From Sulfurovum sp. (GTDB lineage Bacteria; Campylobacterota; Campylobacteria; Campylobacterales; Sulfurovaceae), in assembly GCA_027068435.1 (NCBI GenBank), contig JAMOTA010000030.1, positions 58,219-122,218 on the forward strand: DNA of 64,000 nucleotides, written 5' to 3'. A program made the position numbers and the translations under genes. Under the pieces are notes generated by a model. That model had not been told where the DNA came from. It saw only the letters and a list, made by a program, of their open reading frames with translations, and did not search any database. Every line of letters starts with the position of its first letter. Position 1 is the first letter of the stretch. Below are positions 18,973 to 28,228 of this stretch, piece by piece.

Positions 18973-19028
18973 GTTGTTTCCTTATATCTTATATAGTGCA
19001 TGTTTCATTTGCTTATTAATTAATGGAA

Positions 19029-19604
19029 TTATACCTTCAAGTAGGTTAGTATTGTTTGATGTATGGTTTCTATATCTTCTGTTGCATCTATAAAGAGATG
19101 GGGGATACCAAGTTTCTCTATACTTTGCTTCATATGCTCTTGAACACGAAGTAAATACTCTAATCCTCTAAGCTCTATGCCATCAAGTCTTTTAGCATTG
19201 GTTCTCTCTTTTAGTGTCTTCATGTTTGTTAAAAAGAGAATAATTCTATCTGGAAAATGCTCTTCTAATGCAAATTTGTTAAGTGATACAAGTAAATCAA
19301 AATCAAATGTTTCATTGGCTAATGCGTATGCTATACCAGAGATAAAACCTCTATCTGAGAGAATAATCTTATCTTTATTTACTTTGATAACTTCTTCATA
19401 ATGTTCAGCTCTATCTGCTAAAAAAAGTAGTAGCTCAGCACGTTTTGATGCTAATGAATCTGTAAGAAGTATCTCTCTTGCTTTTATGCCAAATGCCGTA
19501 CCTCCTGGCTCTTTAGTAGTAACTATTTCAGGGTATTTCTCTGCTATGCGTGCTATTTGTGTACTTTTACCACAGGTGTCTATCCCTTCAAAAAGAACAT
19601 ACAT
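19029..19604 (-). CDS. tmk: Thymidylate kinase
   Basis: Phosphorylates dTMP to dTDP for DNA synthesis. The P-loop reads FEGIDTCGKSTQI, where most family members have GxDGxGKST. KEPGGTAFGIKAREIL is the dTMP-binding motif, and LLFLADRAEHYEEVI and ILSDRGFISGIAYA follow in family order. 191 aa. The start overlaps the coaD stop by one base. Confidence 0.94.
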   Translation of the reverse strand: MYVLFEGIDTCGKSTQIARIAEKYPEIVTTKEPGGTAFGIKAREILLTDSLASKRAELLLFLADRAEHYEEVIKVNKDKIILSDRGFISGIAYALANETFDFDLLVSLNKFALEEHFPDRIILFLTNMKTLKERTNAKRLDGIELRGLEYLLRVQEHMKQSIEKLGIPHLFIDATEDIETIHQTILTYLKV

Positions 19605-20086
19605 TAGGCATTACACTTTATGAGCATAAGGGCTTCTTTAGGGACAAGATGTTCCACTTTACCGTGGAAGTTTAAGATAGAACGAACGACAGAAGAACTT
19701 ACAAAAGCATGTTCTAGGCTAGGCATGAGGTAGATAGTCTCTAACTCTTTTTTAAGTGAAGCATTAGCATATCCCATTTGTAGTTCATACTCAAAATCAC
19801 TTACTGCTCTAAGTCCTCTAATAATAATATTGGCATCTAAATCATCGGAGAGATCAACAAGTAGAGAGTGAAACCCTACAACTTTTATTTTAGGAAAATC
19901 TTTTGTAACAGTTTTTACCATCTTTATACGTTGTTGAAGTGAAAACATAGGTTTTTTGCTTTCAGAATCTGCTACAGCTACGATGATTTCATCAAACATT
20001 TTACATGCTCTTATAATAATATCTAAATGTCCATTGGTAATAGGGTCAAAAGTCCCTGGGTAGATTGCTCTTTTGATAGTACTCAT
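19604..20086 (-). CDS. coaD: Pantetheine-phosphate adenylyltransferase
   Basis: Penultimate step of coenzyme A synthesis. The nucleotidyltransferase motif PGTFDPITNGHLDII contains the TxGH-like signature, and the ISSSVVRSIL counterpart is read here as FVSSSVVRSI. IIRGLRAVSDFEYELQMGYAN is the conserved middle segment. At 160 aa it has the standard size. It lies 3 bp after ubiX and 1 bp before tmk, so all three are co-transcribed. Confidence 0.96.
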   Translation of the reverse strand: MSTIKRAIYPGTFDPITNGHLDIIIRACKMFDEIIVAVADSESKKPMFSLQQRIKMVKTVTKDFPKIKVVGFHSLLVDLSDDLDANIIIRGLRAVSDFEYELQMGYANASLKKELETIYLMPSLEHAFVSSSVVRSILNFHGKVEHLVPKEALMLIKCNA

Positions 20087-20089
20087 GGG

Positions 20090-20611
20090 TTAACTCCATC
20101 TTTCATAAAGGTTATTTTCTATGCCTAAAACATCGTACCATTTGCCAATAATAAATTTCTCCATCTCCTCAAGGCTAGAAGATTCAGAATAGTATCCCAT
20201 TACAGGAGGTGCAATGATAACCCCAAGTGTAGCAAGTTTTTGCATATTTTCTAAAGCAATAGCCGAAAAAGGCAACTCACGAGGAGCAAGTAGTAACTTT
20301 TTTTGCTCTTTAAGTGCTACAGCAGCTACACGAGTGGGTAGGTTGTCGCTTATCCCACAGGCTATTTTTGCCAAAGTATTCATGCTACAAGGTATGATAG
20401 CAGTGGCATCTACTCTAAAAGAACCAGAAGAGATAGAAGCTGCGATATTCTTTGAATCATGTAATGTTACTTTTTTGTTTTCAAATGACTCTACAGTGAG
20501 AGCATTATCGGAGAATACAACGTGGACTTCAATATCTTTAGGTAAGTAATCTATAAATTGTTTGCCAAGTTGCACACCACTTGCACCAGTAATGGCTACG
20601 ATGAGTTTCAT
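20090..20611 (-). CDS. ubiX: Flavin prenyltransferase UbiX
   Basis: Makes prenylated FMN, the cofactor of UbiD-type decarboxylases. In Campylobacterota this can serve menaquinone synthesis by the futalosine route, in line with the deaminase-like gene at 26.9 kb. The N-terminus AITGASGVQLGKQFID and the middle IPCSMNTLAKIACGISDNL, LLLAPRELPFSAIALENM and GVIIAPPVMGYY are diagnostic. 173 aa. No ubiD is seen in this window. Confidence 0.92.
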   Translation of the reverse strand: MKLIVAITGASGVQLGKQFIDYLPKDIEVHVVFSDNALTVESFENKKVTLHDSKNIAASISSGSFRVDATAIIPCSMNTLAKIACGISDNLPTRVAAVALKEQKKLLLAPRELPFSAIALENMQKLATLGVIIAPPVMGYYSESSSLEEMEKFIIGKWYDVLGIENNLYERWS

Positions 20612-20690
20612 AAAAAAGAGCCTTATAGTTTAATAGTAAGGATTATATCAAAAGTTATTAAGAGTTAAGAAAATAAGGGGAAATAAAAGG

Positions 20691-20766
20691 TGGAGCGGGC
20701 GAAGGGATTCGAACCCTCGACAGCCTGCTTGGAAGGCAGGAACTCTAGCCACTGAGCTACGCCCGC
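20691..20766 (-). tRNA. tRNA-Gly (anticodon TCC)
   Basis: Read on the minus strand, a 7-bp acceptor stem GCGGGCG/CGCCCGC encloses a D-arm, an anticodon stem-loop CCTGCCTTCCAAGCAGG with anticodon TCC, and a T-arm with GGTTCGAATCC. CCA is encoded at 20691-20693. The cloverleaf is complete. Confidence 0.97.
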
Positions 20767-20825
20767 AAAAATACGGTTATATAGTAATCTTATAAAGCTT
20801 TAATCATCAAAAAAAGTTTTACAAG

Positions 20826-20910
20826 TGGTACCGCAGGTCGGATTCGAACCGACACGCCCTAAAGCAGAAGATTTTGAGTCTACCAAGTCTACCAGTTCCA
20901 TCACTGCGGC
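20826..20910 (-). tRNA. tRNA-Leu (anticodon CAA)
   Basis: On the minus strand, GCCGCAG pairs with CTGCGGT at the acceptor (one G-T). The anticodon loop CTCAAAA gives CAA, and a class II variable arm lies between the anticodon and the T-arm with GGTTCGAATCC. CCA is encoded at 20826-20828. One T-T mismatch is present in the anticodon stem. Confidence 0.93.
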
Positions 20911-21075
20911 ATACATATTTAAATGTAAATAAGATTATACAGTACAAGACTTAAAAAGTCGTTTATTATAATTATAAATAGTAAAAATATAACAATTTGA
21001 GGTATTTTCATACTTGGCTTAACTTTATTGGTTATAATATCTTTATTCATTAATATTAATATTTTAGGATACCTT

Positions 21076-23316
21076 TTGAAAATTATTATCATCATTACCT
21101 CTATGCTCTTTTTTTATGCTGCCTTTTCAACAATATTTCTTGAAACCTATTTAGTTGGTAACATAGGAGAGAAAATAGGCTCTACAAATCTTTATCTGTT
21201 TGGGTATTTTGCTTATGTCAATATTTTTATACTTTTTTACCCTTTTTACAAATTATATACAGACTCTATGATACGTAAAAAATGGGATTTTTATATTGGG
21301 TGGGTACTCTTTATTGTGGCAGTGGTTATCTTTTCTTCTTTGGTTTTAGAGAAAGATAACATAGGTTATGTGGGTACAGAACTTGTAACTTTTCTTTACC
21401 CATTCATCGGTAAAGCAGGTCTTTGGATGTTGTGGGTTATGAGTGTAATGCTATCTATACTTTTTATTGTTGATGATGACTTTTCATGGAGTGATTTAAG
21501 TAGTGGAGGGAGTTTGAGTAGTGATATGGGCTATGTTATGGTAAATAAACTATTATTACCTTTTCGTACACTCAAAGAAAAAATTTCCAATACCTCATTT
21601 ACTTCTTCCTCTTCAAGAGATGAATTTATGCCTTTAATAGAGCCTGAAGTAAAAGTTAGAAAAACAACAAAAAAAGCTATAAAAAAACCAGTATCTAGTA
21701 AAAAAGAGATTAAAACAATTGTTGATACTATTAAAGAGAGAGAGAAAGCAGAAACAAAATCTAAGAGTAGAAGAAAATTAGAAGTAAAAGAGGAAGAAGA
21801 AGTAGATGAAGCACAAAGTGTTACCCAAAATAGTAAAAACTCTCATGTAGTTATAGTCGAAGAGCTAGAGGAGAACTCTAAGCTCATGAATCAGATAGAA
21901 AAAGGCAGCATAGATAAGCCTAAAAACTTTAAATTACCTAAATTAGACTTTTTACAAAAAGCACCTAAATCAACAAAAAAGATTAATGAAGTTGAGATAG
22001 ATAGAAAAATAGAAGAGTTACTTGCAAAATTGAAGCATTTTAAAGTAGAGGGTGATGTTATACGCACCTACTCAGGACCACTAGTTACTACGTTTGAATT
22101 TAAACCTGCACCCAATGTAAAGGTTTCAAAAATACTAAATCTACAAGATGATCTTGCTATGGCACTCAGTGCTGAAACGATACGTATACAAGCACCTATT
22201 CCTGGGCGTGATGTTGTGGGTATTGAAATTCCTAATGAGAAGATAGATACTATATATTTACGAGAGATATTAGAAAATAAGATATTTAAGGAGTCAAAAT
22301 CCCCTTTAACAGTAGCTTTGGGGAAAGACATCGTAGGTAAGCCTTTTATTACAGACCTTAAAAAACTTCCACATCTTCTTATAGCAGGGACAACAGGTTC
22401 GGGTAAATCTGTAGGGATAAATGCAATGATACTCTCTTTGCTTTACCGTAATGACCCTGACCAACTAAAGCTTATGCTTATAGACCCTAAAATGTTAGAG
22501 TTTTCTATGTATAACGATATTCCACATCTTATAACACCAGTAATTACAGAACCCATAAAAGCGATAGCTGCACTTGCTAACATGGTAGGAGAGATGGAAC
22601 GTCGTTATAAACTTATGGCAGATAGTCGTACAAAAAATATTGAAAACTATAATGAAAAAGCTAAAAAAGAGGGGAATGAGCCTTTTCCTTTTATTGTTAT
22701 TGTTATAGACGAGTTGGCTGATCTTATGATGAATGGTGGTAAAGAGGTAGAACTCTCTATAGCTCGTTTAGCACAAAAGTCAAGAGCATGTGGCATACAT
22801 CTTATCGTTGCTACACAACGTCCTAGTGTAGATGTTGTTACAGGATTGATAAAAGCAAACTTACCTTCAAGGTTAAGTTACAGAGTAAGCCAACGTATAG
22901 ACTCAAAAGTAATTTTAGATGCTATGGGTGCTGAGAGTCTTTTAGGACGAGGAGATGGACTCTTTACCCCTCCAGGTTCTACGGGGCTAGTTCGTATACA
23001 TGCACCATGGAACAGTGAAAATGAGATAGATGAAGTAGTAGAGTACTTAAAAGCTCAGAGAGTACCAGAGTATGATGAGAGTTATCTGGTAGTAGGGGGT
23101 GCAACAGCAGCTACTACCGATAAAAAAGAGGTAACCTTAGATGCCCTCTATGAAGAGGCAAAGAGTGTGGTACTCACAGATCAAAAAACTTCTATCTCTT
23201 ATTTACAAAGAAAGTTACAAATAGGCTATAACCGTTCTGCAAATATCATAGAACAACTTGAAGCTAAAGGTGTACTCTCTGCACCTAATGCAAAAGGGAA
23301 TAGAGAGATTCTTTAG
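21076..23316 (+). CDS. ftsK: DNA translocase FtsK
   Basis: Septal DNA pump that helps resolve chromosome dimers at division. I start it at TTG 21076, which has AGGA 6 nt upstream; an in-frame TTG 48 nt earlier has no ribosome site. The N-terminus has about four membrane helices (to residue ~140), then a charged Lys/Glu-rich linker (about 190-300). The RecA-like motor has Walker A AGTTGSGKSVG and Walker B IVIDELADLMM. The C-terminal winged-helix gamma domain (SYLQRKLQIGYNRSANI) reads KOPS sites. The linker is short compared with E. coli. It converges with znuB, 4 bp apart. Confidence 0.96.
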   Translation: MKIIIIITSMLFFYAAFSTIFLETYLVGNIGEKIGSTNLYLFGYFAYVNIFILFYPFYKLYTDSMIRKKWDFYIGWVLFIVAVVIFSSLVLEKDNIGYVGTELVTFLYPFIGKAGLWMLWVMSVMLSILFIVDDDFSWSDLSSGGSLSSDMGYVMVNKLLLPFRTLKEKISNTSFTSSSSRDEFMPLIEPEVKVRKTTKKAIKKPVSSKKEIKTIVDTIKEREKAETKSKSRRKLEVKEEEEVDEAQSVTQNSKNSHVVIVEELEENSKLMNQIEKGSIDKPKNFKLPKLDFLQKAPKSTKKINEVEIDRKIEELLAKLKHFKVEGDVIRTYSGPLVTTFEFKPAPNVKVSKILNLQDDLAMALSAETIRIQAPIPGRDVVGIEIPNEKIDTIYLREILENKIFKESKSPLTVALGKDIVGKPFITDLKKLPHLLIAGTTGSGKSVGINAMILSLLYRNDPDQLKLMLIDPKMLEFSMYNDIPHLITPVITEPIKAIAALANMVGEMERRYKLMADSRTKNIENYNEKAKKEGNEPFPFIVIVIDELADLMMNGGKEVELSIARLAQKSRACGIHLIVATQRPSVDVVTGLIKANLPSRLSYRVSQRIDSKVILDAMGAESLLGRGDGLFTPPGSTGLVRIHAPWNSENEIDEVVEYLKAQRVPEYDESYLVVGGATAATTDKKEVTLDALYEEAKSVVLTDQKTSISYLQRKLQIGYNRSANIIEQLEAKGVLSAPNAKGNREIL

Positions 23317-23320
23317 AAGC

Positions 23321-24121
23321 TTATTTACCTCTATATAGAAGTAAAAAAAGCCCCAAAGAAACGGCTGAAACCAGTATGATAGATGCACCTGAAGTAAGGT
23401 TATAAGTATATGAGAACCAAAGACCTGTAAGGGTAAAGAGTGTAGCAACTCCTCCTGAGATAAACATCATGCTAAAAAGGCTATTAGAGAGTTTCTCTGC
23501 GATATAAACAGGGATAGTTAACATTGCTATAACCAATATAAGTCCCACTACTTTAATGGAAACTACCACAGTGAGTGCTGCTAAGATAAGAATAAGTGTA
23601 TAGAAAAAACGTACATTAACGCCTCTAAGTGCTGCATATTCGCTGTCATAAGATACAGCTAAAATATCACGGTAATAAAATACTATAACTAAAAGAATAA
23701 CGCTTAAAAGTCCACCCATAAAGTAAAGATCTTCTGTACTTACTGCTAAGATAGAGCCAAAAAGATAAGACATCAAGTCAACATTGTACCCAGGTGTAAT
23801 ATCTATAAAAATAACACCTATAGCCATGCCAACAGCCCATATAAGACCGATAAAGGTATCTATGCGATGACGTTTATGTAGAGTGAGTGTAGCTATGAGT
23901 AGGGCAGCTGCTACAGCAAAAAGTGAAGCACCTAAAAATATGGGTAAGCCAAAAAAAACTGCAAGCCCGATGCCTCCATATGAAGCATGTGCGATGCCAC
24001 CAGCTAAAAATACCATACGATTAACGACAATTAAAGAGCCTATAATACCTGCTGTTAAACTTACTAATATCCCTGCGATAAGTGCATGTTGTATAAATTC
24101 AAATTGGAGTGCTTCTATCAT
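23321..24121 (-). CDS. znuB: Zinc/metal ABC transporter permease
   Basis: Integral membrane subunit of a zinc- or manganese-type ABC importer (ABC-3 family). About eight hydrophobic helices are visible, with the conserved GGIAHASYGGIGLAVFFG. The start ATG (complement of 24119-24121) forms an ATGA overlap with the znuC stop and has GGAG upstream, so it is preferred over an in-frame GTG 15 nt earlier. The order znuA-znuC-znuB on the minus strand is one operon. Confidence 0.9.
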   Translation of the reverse strand: MIEALQFEFIQHALIAGILVSLTAGIIGSLIVVNRMVFLAGGIAHASYGGIGLAVFFGLPIFLGASLFAVAAALLIATLTLHKRHRIDTFIGLIWAVGMAIGVIFIDITPGYNVDLMSYLFGSILAVSTEDLYFMGGLLSVILLVIVFYYRDILAVSYDSEYAALRGVNVRFFYTLILILAALTVVVSIKVVGLILVIAMLTIPVYIAEKLSNSLFSMMFISGGVATLFTLTGLWFSYTYNLTSGASIILVSAVSLGLFLLLYRGK

Positions 24122-24924
24122 ATTTTTTTTCTCCACTGTTTCTCTTGAGTATTTTCACTAACACAACTCTCACATGAGTCAGAACCTAGCATCTGTAGTA
24201 GTTCTATTTCACAAAAATGTTCACTCTTATTATGAGTATGAAAAGTTGCTTGTTTATTTGATATATCATGATACGAAAGTCGTTTATTGATGTGAGCTGC
24301 TTTATTGGCATACTCTAAGATAACAGAAATATCATGACTTACTACCACAATAGTAATGCTTTTATTGAGGAGTTTAAGAAGATCATAAATCTCTTTTTGT
24401 CCTTTAATATCTATGCTTGAAGTTGGCTCATCAAGTATAAGTACCTGAGGGTGGGCACATAATGCTCTTGCTATCATAACCCTTTGCCGTTGTCCTCCTG
24501 AGAGAGAACCTATTTTACTTTGAGAATACTCTTGCATTCCCACTTGAGCTAGAGCACCCATGGCACAAGCTATTTCATCTTTGCCATAACCAAAAATAGG
24601 GTTCTTACTTCCTACATGTCCCATAAGAACAACTTCTATGACTTTAATGGGAAAATCTGTATTTACATTGGTATTTTGTGGCACATAACCAATAAGTGAA
24701 AGATTTTTCTTTGGTGACTTATCAAAGACCTTTATAGTACCTTCTTTACTCTGATTAATACCAAGTATAAGTTTAAGCAGAGTAGATTTACCTCCACCAT
24801 TTGGACCAATAATGGCAAGAAAATCTAAGGCTTCTACATGAAGATTTATATTTTCCAAAATCACATCTTTATCATAGGCAAATGAGAGATTATTTATCTC
24901 TATCACAGATATTTTTTTTCTCAT
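24118..24924 (-). CDS. znuC: Zinc/metal ABC transporter ATP-binding protein
   Basis: ATPase of the metal importer. Walker A GPNGGGKSTLL, signature SLSGGQRQRVMIARAL and Walker B QVLILDEPTSSID are all present, with H-loop His in VVVSHDI. The C-terminus has a Cys/His-containing tail (HTHNKSEHFCE, SCESC) that might sense zinc, but this is inference. 268 aa. A 6-bp gap separates it from znuA. Confidence 0.92.
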   Translation of the reverse strand: MRKKISVIEINNLSFAYDKDVILENINLHVEALDFLAIIGPNGGGKSTLLKLILGINQSKEGTIKVFDKSPKKNLSLIGYVPQNTNVNTDFPIKVIEVVLMGHVGSKNPIFGYGKDEIACAMGALAQVGMQEYSQSKIGSLSGGQRQRVMIARALCAHPQVLILDEPTSSIDIKGQKEIYDLLKLLNKSITIVVVSHDISVILEYANKAAHINKRLSYHDISNKQATFHTHNKSEHFCEIELLQMLGSDSCESCVSENTQEKQWRKKI

Positions 24925-24930
24925 TATTCT

Positions 24931-25797
24931 TTAGTTACCTGCTATTGCATTTGCAATATTGATAAGATTTTGAGACCACTTAGGTGAGAGTGGACTCACC
25001 TTAATTACCTTAATATTTAACTCATTTGCCATCACTTTAGCAATAGCATCAGAAAATTCTGGCTGCGTAAAGATAGCGACTATCTTCTCTTCTCTAGCCT
25101 CTTTAATAAGCTGAATAAGTTCTCTAGGCTTAGGGCTTTTACCCTCCATCTCTACTGGGAGTTGGATAAGGTTATACTCCTTTGCAAAGTATCCCCAAGA
25201 GGGGTGAAAAACCATAAACTTTGTTCCTTCATTTTTTTTAGAAAGAATCTCTTTTATCTTCTCATCTGTCTGTTCTATGTGCTTTAAAAAAGTTTTATAG
25301 TTCTTTGTGTAGTAAGCTTTGTTATCCATGTCTGCTTTAACAAGAGCCAAATATATAGTCTTTGCTATTACTTTAACATTTGAAGGTGCTGTCCAAATGT
25401 GAGGGTCATTACCTACGTGAGTATGGGCTTCTTTATGTTTATTCTCTTCATGTTCATTATGTTCTGTATGCTTTTGCATTTTCTGTAGAGTGATGTTTTG
25501 TATAAGATTAACTACTTCCATACGGTTATTTAAATTTTTAAATTTGGGTAACCACACCTTTTCAAACTCAACACCTATAGCAAAGTAAAGAGATGCCTTA
25601 GTAAGATTTTTCATCTGAGAAGGCTTAGGCTCATAGGTGTGTGGGGAGTTACCAGGAAGTACCATAAGCGATACATTTACCTTCTCTCCACCGATAGCTT
25701 TAACAAATGTTTTCTCTGGTAAGATGCTGACTACAACATTGATATTAGAAAATATATAGCTGGTTGATAATAGGATTAATAAAGTTAATTTTTTCAT
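24931..25797 (-). CDS. znuA: Periplasmic zinc-binding protein of ABC importer
   Basis: Captures zinc in the periplasm and delivers it to ZnuBC. The ATG at 25797 opens the signal peptide MKKLTLLILLSTSYIFS; a TTG 18 nt upstream is possible. Metal-binding His are seen in GNSPHTYEPKPSQM, DPHIWTAP and FHPSWGYFA. Between strands there is the His-rich loop HTEHNEHEENKHKEAHTH, typical of zinc-specific cluster A-I proteins. The 289-aa length is normal. Zinc preference is inferred from this loop. Confidence 0.9.
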   Translation of the reverse strand: MKKLTLLILLSTSYIFSNINVVVSILPEKTFVKAIGGEKVNVSLMVLPGNSPHTYEPKPSQMKNLTKASLYFAIGVEFEKVWLPKFKNLNNRMEVVNLIQNITLQKMQKHTEHNEHEENKHKEAHTHVGNDPHIWTAPSNVKVIAKTIYLALVKADMDNKAYYTKNYKTFLKHIEQTDEKIKEILSKKNEGTKFMVFHPSWGYFAKEYNLIQLPVEMEGKSPKPRELIQLIKEAREEKIVAIFTQPEFSDAIAKVMANELNIKVIKVSPLSPKWSQNLINIANAIAGN

Positions 25798-25847
25798 AAC
25801 AAAGATTATATCCAAATAGTTATGTAGGAGTAATTAAGTTGAATCAA

Positions 25848-25917
25848 GTAGGTTCGATTTCATCGAACGTCAAAACAAAATAGATTCCAATAACACGTTC
25901 GATAAAATCAAACCTAC
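25848..25917. repeat. Long imperfect inverted repeat
   Basis: Two 23-nt arms, 25848-25870 (starts GTAGGTTCGATTTC) and 25895-25917 (ends ATCAAACCTAC), are reverse complements with two mismatches. The spacer is 24 nt. It lies in the divergent-free gap upstream of znuA and downstream of sppA. It may be a dispersed palindromic element or a regulatory stem; one copy in this window was noticed. Confidence 0.7.
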
Positions 25918-26027
25918 ACAATTGTTTAATTATTTTATATTTAACTCTATTCTAGCATAACTATCTTTGTACTACCTAGGATGAGATTTTAATACTATAC
26001 GATACCCACCCCACAGTTACAATCTAT

Positions 26028-26882
26028 CTAAAGTGAAGCTTTCATGCCGTAGAAGTAGCTTTGTATTATTATCATGCTTTTGCTTTCTAGTTTGTCCATG
26101 AAGGTGTCGAACTTGTCTTTTTCTTTCCATACTGCTACTTGCACTTTGGCAAGTTCTTTGAGTTGTAGTTTGGCTTGGCTTTTGATGTTTACTTCGTCTA
26201 TGAGTCCTACTGACATGGCTCTTTGTGAAGAGAAGATGTGGGCATCTGCATAGCTTTTAGAGTGGTTTATGTCTAGTCCTCTTGCTGTTGCTACGTCTTT
26301 AACAAAAAGCTCATAAGTGTCTTTAGTGAGTGTTTCAAGTTCTGCTCGTTCTTCTTTTGTCCACTTTCTTGTAGGTGTTCCTGCTTCTTTGTAGGTACCT
26401 TGTTTTACTGTTTGAGGTGCAACGCCTATGGTTTTAAGTAGCTCCTCAGCGTTGTAACTTTGCATGATAACCCCTATAGAGCCAACTATAGAACCTGGGT
26501 TAGCGATGATTTTGTTGGCATAGATAGAAGCGTAGTAACTTCCACTTGCCATGATGCCTGATGCATAGGCTATGACAGGTTTATGTTTTTTAAGTTCTTT
26601 AATAGAATAGGCTATCTCTATAGATGGAGGTACTGCTCCTCCTGGAGAGTTTACATTTAGTAAAACACCCTTTATATCTGGGTTGTTCTGTGCCTCTTCT
26701 ATCTCTTTTAAAATAATATCTGCACTTACAATAGGACCTAAAAGTTCTATCTCTTGTAGGTTTGCAGGGTTTAATGATGTTTCTGATTTTGGCATAAAGA
26801 TAACAAAGACTATCAGTAAAAAGAGCATACCTTTAAAGTGTTCACCTATCCATTTGATGGCTTTTCCTATAGAACTAAACAT
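26028..26882 (-). CDS. sppA: Signal peptide peptidase SppA
   Basis: Membrane-anchored serine/lysine protease that degrades leftover signal peptides. A single N-terminal membrane helix (residues 18-32, FKGMLFLLIVFVIFM) is followed by the protease domain. The catalytic Ser is in GIMASGSYYA (Ser113) and the general-base Lys is in QGTYKEAG (Lys165). VNSPGGAVPPS forms the oxyanion region. At 284 aa it is the short, single-domain form. It overlaps the deaminase gene by 8 bp and has GGAG before the ATG. Confidence 0.92.
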   Translation of the reverse strand: MFSSIGKAIKWIGEHFKGMLFLLIVFVIFMPKSETSLNPANLQEIELLGPIVSADIILKEIEEAQNNPDIKGVLLNVNSPGGAVPPSIEIAYSIKELKKHKPVIAYASGIMASGSYYASIYANKIIANPGSIVGSIGVIMQSYNAEELLKTIGVAPQTVKQGTYKEAGTPTRKWTKEERAELETLTKDTYELFVKDVATARGLDINHSKSYADAHIFSSQRAMSVGLIDEVNIKSQAKLQLKELAKVQVAVWKEKDKFDTFMDKLESKSMIIIQSYFYGMKASL

Positions 26883-28089
26883 ATTTTTCTCCTTCTATAA
26901 AGAGATGTGAAACCTCTTTAGTATGCAAGATACTCCAAAGAGCTATCTCCTCTTCCCTTTTTGGTGTCTCAGGGAGTGTAATGACTGCGAAGTCTGCAAG
27001 TTTTCCTACTGCTACCTCTCCACAGTTTAAGTTTAGCACTTTAGCTGCGTCAGAAGTGACACTTTTTAAGAGGCTTGTAGCCAACGCTTGAATGGGGATG
27101 TCGTTATGTAGCATGAGTGTTGCTCTAAGCTCATCAAATATGCTTAGAGAGTCGTTTGAACTTAAGCCATCTGTTGCTACAGTAAATGGAAGTTTAAGTG
27201 CTTCTATCTGGAGTCTTCCACATCCTAGGTAACGGTTAGAACGAGGGCAGTGAGCTATAGAGTGTCCTTTTTTGGCTAAGTAGTCTAACTCTTTAGGTGT
27301 TGCTTGAACACAGTGAGTAAAGTGTGTAGGGTAGCTGTCAAAAGCGTGCATAAACTCTTCTATGTTTGTAACAGGTGTAGAGGTGTTGAAGTATTTTTTG
27401 AAAAATGCTTCAAAATCACCTGTTCCAGAACTTAGCCACTCTCTCTCTGCTTGTGACTCTAAAAAATGAGCACAGAGAGGAAGTTTTTCTTGTTTAGCTA
27501 CGTTTACAGCCTTTTGTAAGATGATAGGATGCACAGAGTAGGGCGAGTGTATGGCTATAGCAGGGGTAACACGTGAAGCTTTAGTACAATTTTGAGAGGC
27601 TTTAACTCTCTCCATAAAATCACCGTAAAGCATGTCGGCATACATGGCATTTGAGCCTATGAGTTCATTAAAAAAGACTACACGTTGAGGGGTCTCTTCA
27701 CACACTTCAAGTTCGTTCCCAAAGCTAGATATAGCACCAAATGTTGTAATACCAGAAGAGAGCATCTCTTTACAAGCTTTTTGCATTAAAGTATTATCAC
27801 ATGCTCCCATAAGGTCATCTCTATGTTCTATGACAGTATCTAACCATGACATAAAAGAGCCGTATTTAAGAGATGTTTTATTGGCTGAGAACTCTAAATG
27901 CACATGGGTATTGATAAACCCTGGGTAGAGTATGGAGTTTGGCTCTGTTTGTATGAGTTCTGCGTTAGGGTACTTCTCTTTTAGTATCTCTAAAGTATTT
28001 ATCTCTTTTACTGTTTCAGTAAATGCAACAGCCTGCTTGGAGATAAATCCTTTCTGGGTATAGATATAATCTGCTATTAGTATTTTCAT
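26875..28089 (-). CDS. mqnF: Aminofutalosine deaminase-like amidohydrolase (MqnF family)
   Basis: 404-aa amidohydrolase-superfamily enzyme. Metal ligands appear in FINTHVHLEF, CAHFLESQAE, THCVQAT and VATDGLSSND, in the order of the ATZ/TRZ group. Campylobacterota make menaquinone by the futalosine pathway and some members deaminate aminodeoxyfutalosine with an enzyme of this type; the assignment is by family resemblance. The neighbouring ubiX fits that pathway. Other deaminases of the superfamily remain possible. Confidence 0.7.
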   Translation of the reverse strand: MKILIADYIYTQKGFISKQAVAFTETVKEINTLEILKEKYPNAELIQTEPNSILYPGFINTHVHLEFSANKTSLKYGSFMSWLDTVIEHRDDLMGACDNTLMQKACKEMLSSGITTFGAISSFGNELEVCEETPQRVVFFNELIGSNAMYADMLYGDFMERVKASQNCTKASRVTPAIAIHSPYSVHPIILQKAVNVAKQEKLPLCAHFLESQAEREWLSSGTGDFEAFFKKYFNTSTPVTNIEEFMHAFDSYPTHFTHCVQATPKELDYLAKKGHSIAHCPRSNRYLGCGRLQIEALKLPFTVATDGLSSNDSLSIFDELRATLMLHNDIPIQALATSLLKSVTSDAAKVLNLNCGEVAVGKLADFAVITLPETPKREEEIALWSILHTKEVSHLFIEGEKYV

Positions 28090-28228
28090 ATAAATTATTG
28101 TTCCTATATATTAATGTGGTAGTGTACACTTAAAAGTATAACGATAATATAATGTACTTTAATTTAATTTAAGCTATTGGTAGGTATTATATAACTACAG
28201 AAAATTTTATTATATTAAGGAAATCCCA

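Noticed and set aside
19029..19604. The unusual P-loop of thymidylate kinase as a sign of inactivation
   Set aside because: GKST and the dTMP motifs are intact, and P-loop variation is tolerated in this family.
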